This document shows positions 16,324 through 24,407 of a DNA stretch of 64,000 nt, piece after piece; position 1 is the first letter of the stretch, and each line of letters starts with the position of its first letter. A program made the translations under genes and the position numbers. The notes under the pieces were generated by a model that saw only the letters and a program-made list of their open reading frames with translations, ran no database searches and was not told where the DNA came from. The DNA comes from Beduini massiliensis (GTDB lineage Bacteria > Bacillota_I > Bacilli_A > Erysipelotrichales > Coprobacillaceae). The stretch spans positions 620,001 to 684,000 of the forward strand of contig NZ_CDPP01000006.1 of assembly GCF_000829905.1 (NCBI RefSeq), given 5' to 3'.

Positions 16324-18141
16324 TCAGTTCGATACACTACATTTAAAGATCATGGAAGCAAAAGGGGCGATATTCACTTGCAGTGAATAATTTTCACTTA
16401 TCTTTGCTCCATTAATAAAGTTTCCTCCTGAATAAATATCCTGATCCGTATTAATGAGTTCTATATATTTTCCATTAACCGGAACCGGCACCATATACCC
16501 ATAATGCTTGTTTTCAGTAAAGTTTAAAACAAAAACTAAAATATCTTTTTCATAACGACGTGTAAAGGCAAAGACACTTTGTTTGTTGTCGTCCACAACC
16601 ATCCATTGAAACCCTAACAGATCATAATCGAATTTAGACATTGCAATCTCATTCAAATACAGACGATGAAGATCCTGCATGAAGTGATGGAAAGCATCAT
16701 GGATTGGATAAGTTAAGATATTCCAACCTAATGACTTCTTTTCATCCCACTCTTTAAATTCAGCCAGTTCATTGCCCATAAAATTCAATTTTTTGCCCGG
16801 ATGTCCGAACATATAGATATAGAGTGTTTTTAATTGTGCCATCTTTTGGTGCATATTGCCCCAAATTTTATCAATGATGGTCTTTTTGGAATGAACCACT
16901 TCATCATGCGAGAATGGCAAAATAAAGCGTTCATTAAAGCTATACGCCATAGAAAATGTAATTAAGGCATGTTCATACTGGCGATAAACAGGATCTTTGG
17001 CCATATATTTTAATGTATCGTTCATCCAGCCTAAATCCCACTTATAATCAAAGTCTAACCCATTTTCAGTTGTTTTTTTCGTTACATTGGTAAAATCAGT
17101 GGAATCTTCTGCGATCAGTATAATTCCCGGATAGCGTGAATGCAGATGATAATTACAGCGTTTGACAAATTCCAATGCACCATCATTGATACCGTGATGT
17201 TTATTCCCTTGCCAGTAAATAAGATGACTGACGGCATCGTAGCGAATACCATCAACATGGAAATAGTCCAGCCAAAAAGAGGCTGAAGACATCATGAAAC
17301 TTCGTACTTCCTCTTTTCCTAAGTCAAAATAGCTGGTTCCCCATTCACTGTAGCGGCGCTCCTCTTGAGGATACTCATAGACATAGCCCCCATCAAATTC
17401 ACTTAATCCGTGCTGATCGTGAACAAAATGAACGGGTACAAAGTCAAAAATGACCCCAATATCATTTTGGTGACATTGATCGATCAATGCCATTAATTGC
17501 TTTGGATTGCCATAACGACTCGTCGCACTGAAATAACCGGTTGGCTGATAGCCCCAAGAACCGTCATAAGGATGCTCCATTAAAGGCATCAGTTCAATAT
17601 GGGTATACCCCATTTTCTTAACATAAGGAATTAGCTGATCGGCTATCTCTTCATAAGTATAATAACTGCCATCTTCTTCCTCTGTAAAATCTTTCTTTAG
17701 CTTCCAAGATCCTAAATGCACTTCATAAATATTGACCGGACGGTCATATCCGTTAGTACGGTATTTCAGCCAGTAATTATCGTGCCAGTCATACCCGTTT
17801 AAATCAAATACTTTTGATGATGTTCCCGGTCTTAGTTCACTGTAAAAGGCATAAGGATCTGCTTTATCTATTATTTTTCCCTCTTTAGTTTCAATACGAT
17901 ATTTATAATTTTCTAATTCTTTAACCCCTTCAATATATTGATTAAAAATCCCCCCATCGCTGATCCTCTCCATTTTTGTCCCCTGCCAATGGTTAAAATC
18001 CCCTATGACTTCTACCGTTTTGGCATTTGGCGCATAAACACTAAAGACTGCGCCGTTATTAAGTATATGTGCGCCAAAGATTTTGTATGCTTCTATGCAC
18101 TGTCCCTCATGAAATAACTGAACTAACCATTGATCTTTCAT
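16324..18141 (-). CDS. glgB: 1,4-alpha-glucan branching enzyme
   Basis: A 605-aa GH13 enzyme: N-terminal CBM48 domain (about residues 20-110), then the TIM-barrel with VPVHFVHD, the nucleophile region DGIRYDAV, acid/base region LIAEDSTD and FSHDEVVH, and a C-terminal beta domain. It creates alpha-1,6 branches in glycogen. The length fits the short GlgB type with a single N-terminal module. The start overlaps the stop of the 104-aa gene by one base and glgP follows, so the three form an operon. Confidence 0.94.
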   Translation of the reverse strand: MKDQWLVQLFHEGQCIEAYKIFGAHILNNGAVFSVYAPNAKTVEVIGDFNHWQGTKMERISDGGIFNQYIEGVKELENYKYRIETKEGKIIDKADPYAFYSELRPGTSSKVFDLNGYDWHDNYWLKYRTNGYDRPVNIYEVHLGSWKLKKDFTEEEDGSYYTYEEIADQLIPYVKKMGYTHIELMPLMEHPYDGSWGYQPTGYFSATSRYGNPKQLMALIDQCHQNDIGVIFDFVPVHFVHDQHGLSEFDGGYVYEYPQEERRYSEWGTSYFDLGKEEVRSFMMSSASFWLDYFHVDGIRYDAVSHLIYWQGNKHHGINDGALEFVKRCNYHLHSRYPGIILIAEDSTDFTNVTKKTTENGLDFDYKWDLGWMNDTLKYMAKDPVYRQYEHALITFSMAYSFNERFILPFSHDEVVHSKKTIIDKIWGNMHQKMAQLKTLYIYMFGHPGKKLNFMGNELAEFKEWDEKKSLGWNILTYPIHDAFHHFMQDLHRLYLNEIAMSKFDYDLLGFQWMVVDDNKQSVFAFTRRYEKDILVFVLNFTENKHYGYMVPVPVNGKYIELINTDQDIYSGGNFINGAKISENYSLQVNIAPFASMIFKCSVSN

Positions 18142-18455
18142 TATTCATTCCCCCTTATTAATTGAATAAAAGCTGTTTTCATCGTTTTGCTTGTTATATG
18201 AAATAAGATGTTCACTCGTTCTTTATGTAAGAAAACATTAATCTTGGAACCATCCTGTAAATAGAAAATCAGTGCATTTCTTTTGGTTCCCTCCAAATTT
18301 ACTATAGCGGTCTTAGAATAACGCTGCTGATATAAGCAGTCATCATAATAAACGACTTCATATAAAGAAATATAAATGGGCGGATTATGACGGATTCTCT
18401 CCATCATTTCTACACTTCCGCATCTTGGCTTCAAGCTGTAATAACTTTCGTGCAT
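18141..18455 (-). CDS. Hypothetical protein upstream of glgB
   Basis: A 104-aa soluble protein that I do not recognise. It has alternating hydrophobic stretches suggesting a small beta-rich fold (ISLYEVVYYDD, ALIFYLQDG, KINVFLHK, NILFHIT). No cysteine cluster, no membrane segment. The ATG has AGAGGTGA upstream and a TATAAT at 18473-18478, so it opens the operon. The one-base overlap with glgB implies coupled translation and a possible regulatory or scaffolding role in glycogen metabolism, which is inference. Confidence 0.7.
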   Translation of the reverse strand: MHESYYSLKPRCGSVEMMERIRHNPPIYISLYEVVYYDDCLYQQRYSKTAIVNLEGTKRNALIFYLQDGSKINVFLHKERVNILFHITSKTMKTAFIQLIRGNE

Positions 18456-18546
18456 AGTGTCACCTCTACCCTATTATACTTTCTGGCTAATTGATAACCT
18501 ATATTTTTAAAGACCGAAATATTGACATAACCCGTCATTAGTATAG

Positions 18547-18579
18547 AAAAAAAGTATTGATTATTTTTAAATCAATACT
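18547..18579 (-). terminator. Terminator of ybaK
   Basis: A 9-bp stem AGTATTGAT/ATCAATACT (18553-18561 with 18571-18579) followed by seven T on the minus strand; it adjoins the ybaK stop codon. Confidence 0.85.
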
Positions 18580-18580
18580 C

Positions 18581-19051
18581 TTAATTCATATCCCCAATCT
18601 GTCCTTTAACGGTATGGATGAGGTCTTGGGGCGAAAGGATAACCTGTAATCCCCGTTTTCCGGCACTTACATACACTTCTTTTAAATCAAGGATATTTTC
18701 TTGAATATAAGTCGGAAATAGTTTTTTCATGCCAATGGGACTGCATCCTCCGCGAATATAGCCGGTAATACTTAGTAAATCTTTTTGATGAATCATCTCC
18801 ACTTTTTTATGATGGGACAGTTTTGCCAGCTTTTTTAGATCAATTTCCTTATCCACCGGAATGCATGCTACTAAATACTCTTTTTTATCTCCTATCAAGA
18901 CAAGTGTTTTATAGACTTCATTAGCTTTTAATCCCAGTTGCTCAATTAGATGTACCCCGGATAAATCCTCTTCATCTACTTTATATTCCTTGATCCTATA
19001 AGATATTTTTTGTTTATCCAGCATTCTTAATGCATTGGTTTTATTTGCCAC
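18581..19051 (-). CDS. ybaK: Cys-tRNA(Pro)/Cys-tRNA(Cys) deacylase, YbaK/EbsC
   Basis: A 156-aa protein of the YbaK/ProX editing-domain family. Characteristic segments are VYKTLVLIGDKKEYLVACIPVDKE with the catalytic-type lysine in YKTL (near residue 48), the GYIRGGCSPIGMKK motif (about 97-110) and YVSAGKRGLQV. These enzymes hydrolyse mischarged Cys-tRNA(Pro) in trans to proline-tRNA synthetase. Translation starts at GTG with AGGGAG four to five bases before it. Single gene with its own terminator. Confidence 0.88.
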   Translation of the reverse strand: MANKTNALRMLDKQKISYRIKEYKVDEEDLSGVHLIEQLGLKANEVYKTLVLIGDKKEYLVACIPVDKEIDLKKLAKLSHHKKVEMIHQKDLLSITGYIRGGCSPIGMKKLFPTYIQENILDLKEVYVSAGKRGLQVILSPQDLIHTVKGQIGDMN

Positions 19052-19108
19052 ACTTCTCCCTACTTTCTTTCCAATTAAGTATAGCCAATAATTTCAACGA
19101 AATCTATA

Positions 19109-19133
19109 TAAAAAGAAGAGAAAATCTCTTCTT
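19109..19133 (-). terminator. Terminator of the HAD phosphatase gene
   Basis: Stem AAGAAGAGA/TCTCTTCTT with a three-base loop (19113-19133), followed by TTTTATATA on the minus strand, touching the stop codon at 19132. Confidence 0.8.
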
Positions 19134-19977
19134 AAGCCTCTTTATCGATTAACCCAAAATGAACAAAAGCATTATATAATCCATCTTGATCGACATCATC
19201 TGTGACATAATCAGCCATTGCTTTAATCTCATCGCCGCCGCTTCCCATTGCTACACCGATCTTGCAGTATTCCAACATTGGGATATCAATTTTAGCATCA
19301 CCAAAAGCGATTGTATCTTCAATACTCGCTCCTAAATACTGCAGTAAATGATCGATTGCGTTAGCTTTTGTGATATCTTTAACACCTAGATCTCCAAATA
19401 AAGCAACTTCTCCTTTTCCACCCCATGTTCCCGGTTTTAAATCCGGGAACTCTTTAATAGAGTCAAGATGATCCTGATAGCTTTCTAGGATAAAGCTGAC
19501 TTTATTCAAATCATCACGATATAATTCTCCGCCATAAATCATCTCCGGGAAAACATCTTTAACCGTCAGCTTATCACTATTGTCTTTCCCTTTTCTGCGG
19601 CTGTATTCCTGAATCACCGGTTCTCCTCTTGTTTCAAAGTTTTCACTGGCGAATAAACCGTTATTGCTTTCTAAATAGAATTCTAAATTCCTGCTTTTTA
19701 ACCAATCTACAATATGCTTCCCTTGTTCTTTGGTCATTACCTGATGCATCACAACATGATCATGATCTTCCACATAACTTCCGTTTCCGCCGATCATCCC
19801 ATCCAGTCCAATATCCCATAAATAAGAATACACTTCTGCTTTGCTTCTTCCTGTACAAATATACACTTTATGTCCGTTTTGTCTCGCTAATTTAATGGCT
19901 TTATCTGCTGATGCAGGCAGGTTGTTTTCATAATCCAATAATGTTCCGTCAACATCAATAAAGATAATTTTACTCAT
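19132..19977 (-). CDS. Cof-type HAD phosphatase
   Basis: A 281-aa haloacid dehalogenase-like hydrolase with a type IIB cap. Motif I is DVDGTLLD (residues 8-15, nucleophile Asp8), motif II is the CTGRS segment near residue 42, motif III is a lysine near residue 210 (VKDITKANAI) and motif IV is GDAKIDIPML (about 233-242). These cytoplasmic enzymes dephosphorylate sugar phosphates, FMN or PLP; the substrate is not predictable. The ATG follows AAAGGAGG. It appears monocistronic. Confidence 0.9.
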   Translation of the reverse strand: MSKIIFIDVDGTLLDYENNLPASADKAIKLARQNGHKVYICTGRSKAEVYSYLWDIGLDGMIGGNGSYVEDHDHVVMHQVMTKEQGKHIVDWLKSRNLEFYLESNNGLFASENFETRGEPVIQEYSRRKGKDNSDKLTVKDVFPEMIYGGELYRDDLNKVSFILESYQDHLDSIKEFPDLKPGTWGGKGEVALFGDLGVKDITKANAIDHLLQYLGASIEDTIAFGDAKIDIPMLEYCKIGVAMGSGGDEIKAMADYVTDDVDQDGLYNAFVHFGLIDKEA

Positions 19978-20113
19978 GGTTCATGTTCCTCCTTTAACGT
20001 ATATATTTATATTAACATAATTTCATTTTAAAAGTATGCCCTTACATTAAAGTGAGTCATTTATTTCATATATCACTTTATTTTTAATCAATAAAATGAA
20101 TGATTTTTATCAA

Positions 20114-20144
20114 AAGAAAAGATACTGCGATTATTCAGTATCTT
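20114..20144 (-). terminator. Terminator of the 1294-aa surface protein gene
   Basis: A 9-bp stem AAGATACTG/CAGTATCTT (20119-20127 with 20136-20144), 8-base loop, followed by TTTTC-TTTTG on the minus strand. It overlaps the stop codon. Confidence 0.82.
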
Positions 20145-23100
20145 CGTCATATTTTATTTTCTTTGCATAAAAGAATCCTATTCCGCTTACCAATAAGAAG
20201 AAAGCATAGCTCATAATAGTGTTTTGGTCACCTGTATCTATTCCTTTAATAAGGATATCCACTTCGCCATCATTATTGCTATCAATATTTATTTCAGGCA
20301 GTTCATCCTCATTCACATCAATATTGAGATCCGCTATATTGTCCCCATTGGTATCAATATTAAGATCAGGAATACCATCTCCGTCTATATCGATATTAAT
20401 GTCAGGTTTTCCATCTCCGTTCGTATCAATATTGATATTTGGATTCCATGTATCATAGATGATAGAGCCATTATTGACATCTATGCTCGGGTTCCAATTA
20501 TCATCTACCCCATCTTTATCTAAATCAATAGCCGGACGATAATAGCTGCTGTCTCCAATACCGTCCCCATTGGTATCAATATTAGTATCCGGTTTCCATA
20601 TTTTATCTTTGTTTCCACCTTCACTGCTTGGTTTCCAAATTCCTGTATTATCGGTATCAATATTTATATCAGGCAATCCATCTCCATCAGTATCGATGTT
20701 AATGTCCGGTTTGCCATCCCCATCTGTATCAATATTAAGATCCGGTACACCGTCGCCATCTACATCAATATTAGTATCTGGTTTTTTATCTCCATTCGTA
20801 TCGATGTTGATATCGGGGTTTCCATCTCCGTTTGTATCAATGTTGATATCAGGTTTTCCATCTCCGTTCGCATCAATGTTGATATCAGGTTTTCCATCGC
20901 CATTCGTATCAATATTGATGTCTGGAATATTGTCACCATTGGTATCGATATTAGTATCCGGTTTACCGTCTTTGTTTGTATCTATATTAATATCCGGTAT
21001 GCCATCCCCATCAATATCAATATTTATATTCGGATTCCCTGTTTCATAATCAATCGTATCTGTCGTAACATCTTTATTTGGTTTCCAATTATCATCTACT
21101 CCATCTTTATCTACATCAATAACCGGACGATAGTAATCACTATCTCCTTTACCGTCACCATTCGTATCGATGCTAGTGTCAGGTTTCCATACATGATCTT
21201 TATTTCCGCCCTCACTGCTTGGCTTCCAAATTCCTGTATTATCGGTATCTATATTAATATCCGGTTTTTTATCTCCGTTCGTATCAATATTAATATCGGG
21301 TTTCCCATCTCCATCTGTATCAATGTTAATATCCGGTATACCATCGCCATCTACATCAATGTTGATATCCGGAATATTATCTCCATCCGTATCAATGTTA
21401 GTATCGGGTTTGCCGTTGCCATTCGTATCAATGTTGACGTCTGGTTTGCCATCCCCATTCGTATCTATATTAATATTCGGATTACTTGTTTCATAATCGA
21501 TCGTATCTGTTGCAACTTCTGTATTTGGTTTCCAATTATCATCTACTCCATCTTTATCTAAATCAATCGCCGGGCGATAGTAGTCACTGTTTCCCTTGCC
21601 ATCGCCATTGGTATCGATACTGGTATCAGGTTTCCAAATCCCGTCTGCATTCCCACCTTCACTGCTTGGCTTCCAATTACCGGTATTATCCGTATCTAAA
21701 TTAATTTCGGGTTTCCAATCATTGTTCAAGTCAATGTTAATGTCGGGTTTTCCATCGTGGTCAGTATCAATATTGATATCGGGAATACCATCACCATCCA
21801 CATCAATATTTAATTTATCCAACTTCAAGTTGATTTCATCCTGTGTGCCATATGTATAATTTGGATCTTCTCCGATATATTCAAATGAGATATTTTGAAT
21901 TTCTTTTTCCGTACAATAACTATCTGTCAATGGATTCCATTCAATAGAAGCTGTACTATAATTATAACTGCTGTCATTTTCTTTTGCCTGTGCAGTTAAT
22001 TCTACAGGTTCTCCGTATTTTTTACCATTGATATAAAATTGAACTGATCCTTTAGGTGAAGCACACGCCAACCCTTCGCCATCTGCCGGTTTTACTTTAG
22101 CCTTTAAGGTGAGTACTTTATCCGGTCTAAATGTATCGGGTTCACTGCTTAATCCTTCAATAGATAAAATCGATTCTGTATCTGCAGGTGTAATTTCTGC
22201 ATATTTAAAATAGGTACGATGTCCCCAATAAGAGTCTTTAAAGTTTTGCAACGCTGAATTAGCATACTGAGTAGACGTAATAATCAGCTGATATTTTCCG
22301 CCATCGGCATTGCTTCCATCGGTGATTTCAGCATTATCTTCAGGTGTTATGCCATCACTTTTTAATAGTTGAGAGCTAATCGTCATTTGTGAGGCATCAT
22401 TAAGTACTCCGCCTGTTGGAATAGTAGTCGCTAAATTCAACCCAGCAACAATATTTTTTATTTCTTCATCATTTAATCCTAAGCCATTGTATCTTTTTGT
22501 AATTAATCCATTAGGCATATTTTCATTCCCAATGTCAAAGTTAATATATTGCTTCAAAAAGGTATTGCTTCCATTTCCTACATCTTTAGCGAAGAAAGTA
22601 TCTGTATTTACGATTGTATTCGTTGTTTTATCAATAATATCAAGATCAATGCTTACTTCGGCTCCTTTATTTGTATCGGGAAGCCAAAAATATAAAACTC
22701 CATTGGCATCAGTATAAGATGGAACGCCGTAATTGTAATTGATTCCATTTATTTTCATTTCCATATCATCAACCAACGTTGTCCCGACTTTATCTGTTCC
22801 CCAGCTATTCAATGTGATTTTTGTCATAAAGACCTGGGTAGTTTTATCCATATCGCCATATGCGACTGTACCGCCCATACTTGAAAAACGGCTGGCACTT
22901 AATGATCCGCCTAAAACGAATACATCTGCCTGTGAACCACCTAAATCATATCGTCCGCTGACTGCCGTTGGTATAATTGTTCCGCCTGTCACGATAATTT
23001 TATATTGATCCGTTGTCGTAAAACCGACACAGCCATCGCCAAAAGCATCTCCATGAGCACCACCATTAGAATAGGTCAAGCCTCCATTAATCGTAATATT

Positions 23101-24015
23101 TCCACTCTTGGCTTTCCCCGTTCCGGCATCTACTACAGCCGGAGTTAGTGGTTGAGGAGCAGAAGCATAACCGGTTGCATATCCGCCACCGATTCCAGCC
23201 GCATGATAAGCCCCTTGTGCCGTAATTGTACCTCCGTTAATCACAATATTTCCACCGGCAGCATAATTTCCGCCACCGATTCCGGCACCGCCATTTTCAA
23301 CTCCACCACCAGTTCCTATCCCGGTCGCCTTAATCACTCCACCATTAATCGTGATGTTTCCGCCATCTTCACCATCACCGCCGCCAATTCCGGCTGCATA
23401 ATTACTCCCAGTAACATTAAGTGTCCCGGCATTTTTACTATCTAATAAAGTCAGACGATCTCCTTTATTTAATTTTGTACCATTAGATAGTGTCACATCA
23501 TTTGGTATTCTCCCTAACTCAGGAATAATTGCATTGCCATTGATATCTTCATTTACAATGGCATCATCGATTATCAAAGATGTTGTTTTTCCACTTCTTA
23601 ACCCCGGATAATAAGTAGAATTAGAAACTAATGTATTTATCGTATTATCCGCTAAGATGATTTGTGCAGATGCCCCTTTTCCATCACCATCGCTATCCGG
23701 TGTCAACGTAAATGGACTATTTGAATTGGTTTTTATATTTACACCTGCAAATACAAGATTTGCCTTTACTTTTTCCGGTACAAGGATTCGATCCGCTGCC
23801 GGTGTATTAATATCTTTATTTTTGATCGTTAAAGTTTCACTGCTAAGAATCGTTAAAATACCGCCTGCATAACTGTAATCTGTATCTTTGATTCCTCCAC
23901 TTATAATAAAACTGCCCACATTTATGCCTTCTTCTGCTCTAATTGTAATTGAGTTGCCAAACAGCATTCCCCCACAAATCAATGGCAGAAGAAAGAGCCA
24001 TCTCTTTTTCTTCAT
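20131..24015 (-). CDS. Large cell-surface protein with beta-helix and Asp-rich repeat stalk
   Basis: A 1294-aa secreted protein. Residues 1-28 form a signal peptide. Residues about 190-340 contain Gly-rich NITINGG and AAGIGGG repeats typical of right-handed beta-helix or carbohydrate-binding surface domains. An Ig-like region follows (about 620-735). Residues about 735-1250 are tandem 12-residue repeats of the type NIDTDGDGKPDI (DxDGDGxxD, like thrombospondin type 3 calcium repeats), interrupted by three copies of a WKPSSEGGN-YYRP-DKDGVDDNW module. The C-terminus has GIDTGD, a hydrophobic helix and a charged tail: an LPXTG-like sorting signal without Leu-Pro. The ATG follows GGAGGAAATG. The upstream DNA carries a candidate invertible promoter. 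Likely an adhesin or matrix-binding stalk protein. Confidence 0.85.
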   Translation of the reverse strand: MKKKRWLFLLPLICGGMLFGNSITIRAEEGINVGSFIISGGIKDTDYSYAGGILTILSSETLTIKNKDINTPAADRILVPEKVKANLVFAGVNIKTNSNSPFTLTPDSDGDGKGASAQIILADNTINTLVSNSTYYPGLRSGKTTSLIIDDAIVNEDINGNAIIPELGRIPNDVTLSNGTKLNKGDRLTLLDSKNAGTLNVTGSNYAAGIGGGDGEDGGNITINGGVIKATGIGTGGGVENGGAGIGGGNYAAGGNIVINGGTITAQGAYHAAGIGGGYATGYASAPQPLTPAVVDAGTGKAKSGNITINGGLTYSNGGAHGDAFGDGCVGFTTTDQYKIIVTGGTIIPTAVSGRYDLGGSQADVFVLGGSLSASRFSSMGGTVAYGDMDKTTQVFMTKITLNSWGTDKVGTTLVDDMEMKINGINYNYGVPSYTDANGVLYFWLPDTNKGAEVSIDLDIIDKTTNTIVNTDTFFAKDVGNGSNTFLKQYINFDIGNENMPNGLITKRYNGLGLNDEEIKNIVAGLNLATTIPTGGVLNDASQMTISSQLLKSDGITPEDNAEITDGSNADGGKYQLIITSTQYANSALQNFKDSYWGHRTYFKYAEITPADTESILSIEGLSSEPDTFRPDKVLTLKAKVKPADGEGLACASPKGSVQFYINGKKYGEPVELTAQAKENDSSYNYSTASIEWNPLTDSYCTEKEIQNISFEYIGEDPNYTYGTQDEINLKLDKLNIDVDGDGIPDINIDTDHDGKPDINIDLNNDWKPEINLDTDNTGNWKPSSEGGNADGIWKPDTSIDTNGDGKGNSDYYRPAIDLDKDGVDDNWKPNTEVATDTIDYETSNPNINIDTNGDGKPDVNIDTNGNGKPDTNIDTDGDNIPDINIDVDGDGIPDINIDTDGDGKPDINIDTNGDKKPDINIDTDNTGIWKPSSEGGNKDHVWKPDTSIDTNGDGKGDSDYYRPVIDVDKDGVDDNWKPNKDVTTDTIDYETGNPNINIDIDGDGIPDINIDTNKDGKPDTNIDTNGDNIPDINIDTNGDGKPDINIDANGDGKPDINIDTNGDGNPDINIDTNGDKKPDTNIDVDGDGVPDLNIDTDGDGKPDINIDTDGDGLPDINIDTDNTGIWKPSSEGGNKDKIWKPDTNIDTNGDGIGDSSYYRPAIDLDKDGVDDNWNPSIDVNNGSIIYDTWNPNINIDTNGDGKPDINIDIDGDGIPDLNIDTNGDNIADLNIDVNEDELPEINIDSNNDGEVDILIKGIDTGDQNTIMSYAFFLLVSGIGFFYAKKIKYDEDTE
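20264..21810 (-). repeat. 36-bp coding tandem repeats and three larger linker repeats
   Basis: The DNA repeats with a 36-bp period encoding 12-residue units (N-I-D-x-[DN]-G-D-x-x-P-D-I). Runs of about 3, 6, 9 and 5 units are separated by three longer near-identical linker segments (about 20440-20660, 21030-21250 and 21480-21700). Sister repeats occur in the gene at 48084-54245. Confidence 0.9.
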
Positions 24016-24120
24016 TTCATTTCCTCCATTTTTATTTTTTACTTTTAATACGGTATCGTCTTGATACCCCTCCCTTTCTTATTAAATTTAATGTTATCCT
24101 CAATAACACATCCGCACTTT

Positions 24121-24146
24121 TACAACATAATGACTATTATGTTGTA
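24121..24146. repeat. Left inverted repeat of candidate invertible promoter
   Basis: A 26-bp sequence with core ACATAATGACTATTATGT (24125-24142). It matches the reverse complement of 24331-24356 in 24 of 26 positions. It is itself an 11-bp perfect palindrome around a 4-base centre, as expected of a recombinase site with two facing arms. Confidence 0.8.
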
Positions 24147-24266
24147 TTCATAAAAAAAGCACCTTTAAAGGCACCTAAATGAAGGTTGTAATTCATAAAA
24201 AAAGATAATTTCAATAAAATCCTACTAATTAAGACCAGTTTATTCCTGCTCAAACCATTAGATAAT

Positions 24267-24282
24267 CCCTTGAAAACAAGGG
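24267..24282. promoter_or_regulatory. Dyad overlapping the -35 box of the inverton promoter
   Basis: CCCTTG-AAAA-CAAGGG, a perfect 6-bp inverted repeat, covers the -35 hexamer TTGAAA. It could bind a repressor or activator that controls the promoter independently of its orientation. Confidence 0.45.
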
Positions 24283-24298
24283 TATTTTGACCTATAAT
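24270..24298 (+). promoter_or_regulatory. Outward-facing promoter inside the inverton
   Basis: TTGAAA (24270-24275), 17-bp spacer, TATAAT (24293-24298) on the plus strand. No gene lies downstream in this orientation; the transcript would meet a terminator hairpin within about 60 nt. Confidence 0.75.
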
Positions 24299-24326
24299 GT
24301 AAGAGTAAATGGATATATAGATTTAT

Positions 24327-24365
24327 ATGCTACTACATAATAGTCATTATGTGGTAGCATTTTTT
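24327..24365 (+). terminator. Terminator formed by the right inverted repeat
   Basis: A 15-bp stem with one G-U pair (ATGCTAC..ACATAAT with ATTATGT..GTAGCAT), AGTC loop, then five T on the plus strand. Four of the outer pairs use bases inside the invertible segment (ATGC at 24327-24330) with bases outside it, so the full terminator would exist only in the present orientation. Confidence 0.75.
24331..24356. repeat. Right inverted repeat of candidate invertible promoter
   Basis: Core ACATAATAGTCATTATGT at 24335-24352, the exact reverse complement of the left core. The outer TAC/GTA ends also match, with two mismatches across the 26 bp. Confidence 0.8.
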
Positions 24366-24374
24366 AGTCTCTAA

Positions 24375-24407
24375 AACACAAAAAAGGAAGATATATTCTC
24401 CCTTTTT
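24375..24407 (-). terminator. Terminator of the aldo/keto reductase gene
   Basis: An 11-bp stem with one G-U pair (24381-24391 with 24397-24407) and a short T-tract on the minus strand, overlapping the stop codon at 24406. Confidence 0.75.

Larger units (their letters stand above)
24121..24356. other. Candidate phase-variable invertible promoter (inverton)
   Basis: Two 26-bp inverted repeats flank 184 bp. The spacer has no ORF but holds one strong promoter, now pointing right, away from the surface-protein gene whose start is 105 bp to the left of the left repeat. Inversion about the centre would move the transcription start from about 24305 to about 24172, facing left, with a leader near 157 nt. 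The layout is that of promoter invertons of gut bacteria (established class). Inversion itself is not shown by one sequence; a pair of regulator operators is the alternative. This interval accounts for most of the 390-bp gap 24016-24405. Confidence 0.68.

Noticed and set aside
20264-21810. CRISPR-like periodic array with a 36-bp period
   Set aside because: The units are contiguous, with no unique spacers; they are in frame and encode a conserved 12-residue motif, and no cas gene is present. It is a coding tandem repeat.
24147-24182. Minus-strand terminator at GCACC-TTTAAA-GGCACC before the surface gene
   Set aside because: The flanking GGTGC elements are direct, not inverted, repeats; only the short CCTTTAAAGG can pair, without a loop.
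23949-24182. Plus-strand 77-codon frame antisense to the start of the 1294-aa gene
   Set aside because: No ribosome site; it covers the reverse of a signal peptide and runs through the left inverted repeat.
24016-24405. Site-specific recombinase gene serving the inverted repeats
   Set aside because: None was found in this gap or anywhere else in the window; any invertase must be encoded elsewhere.
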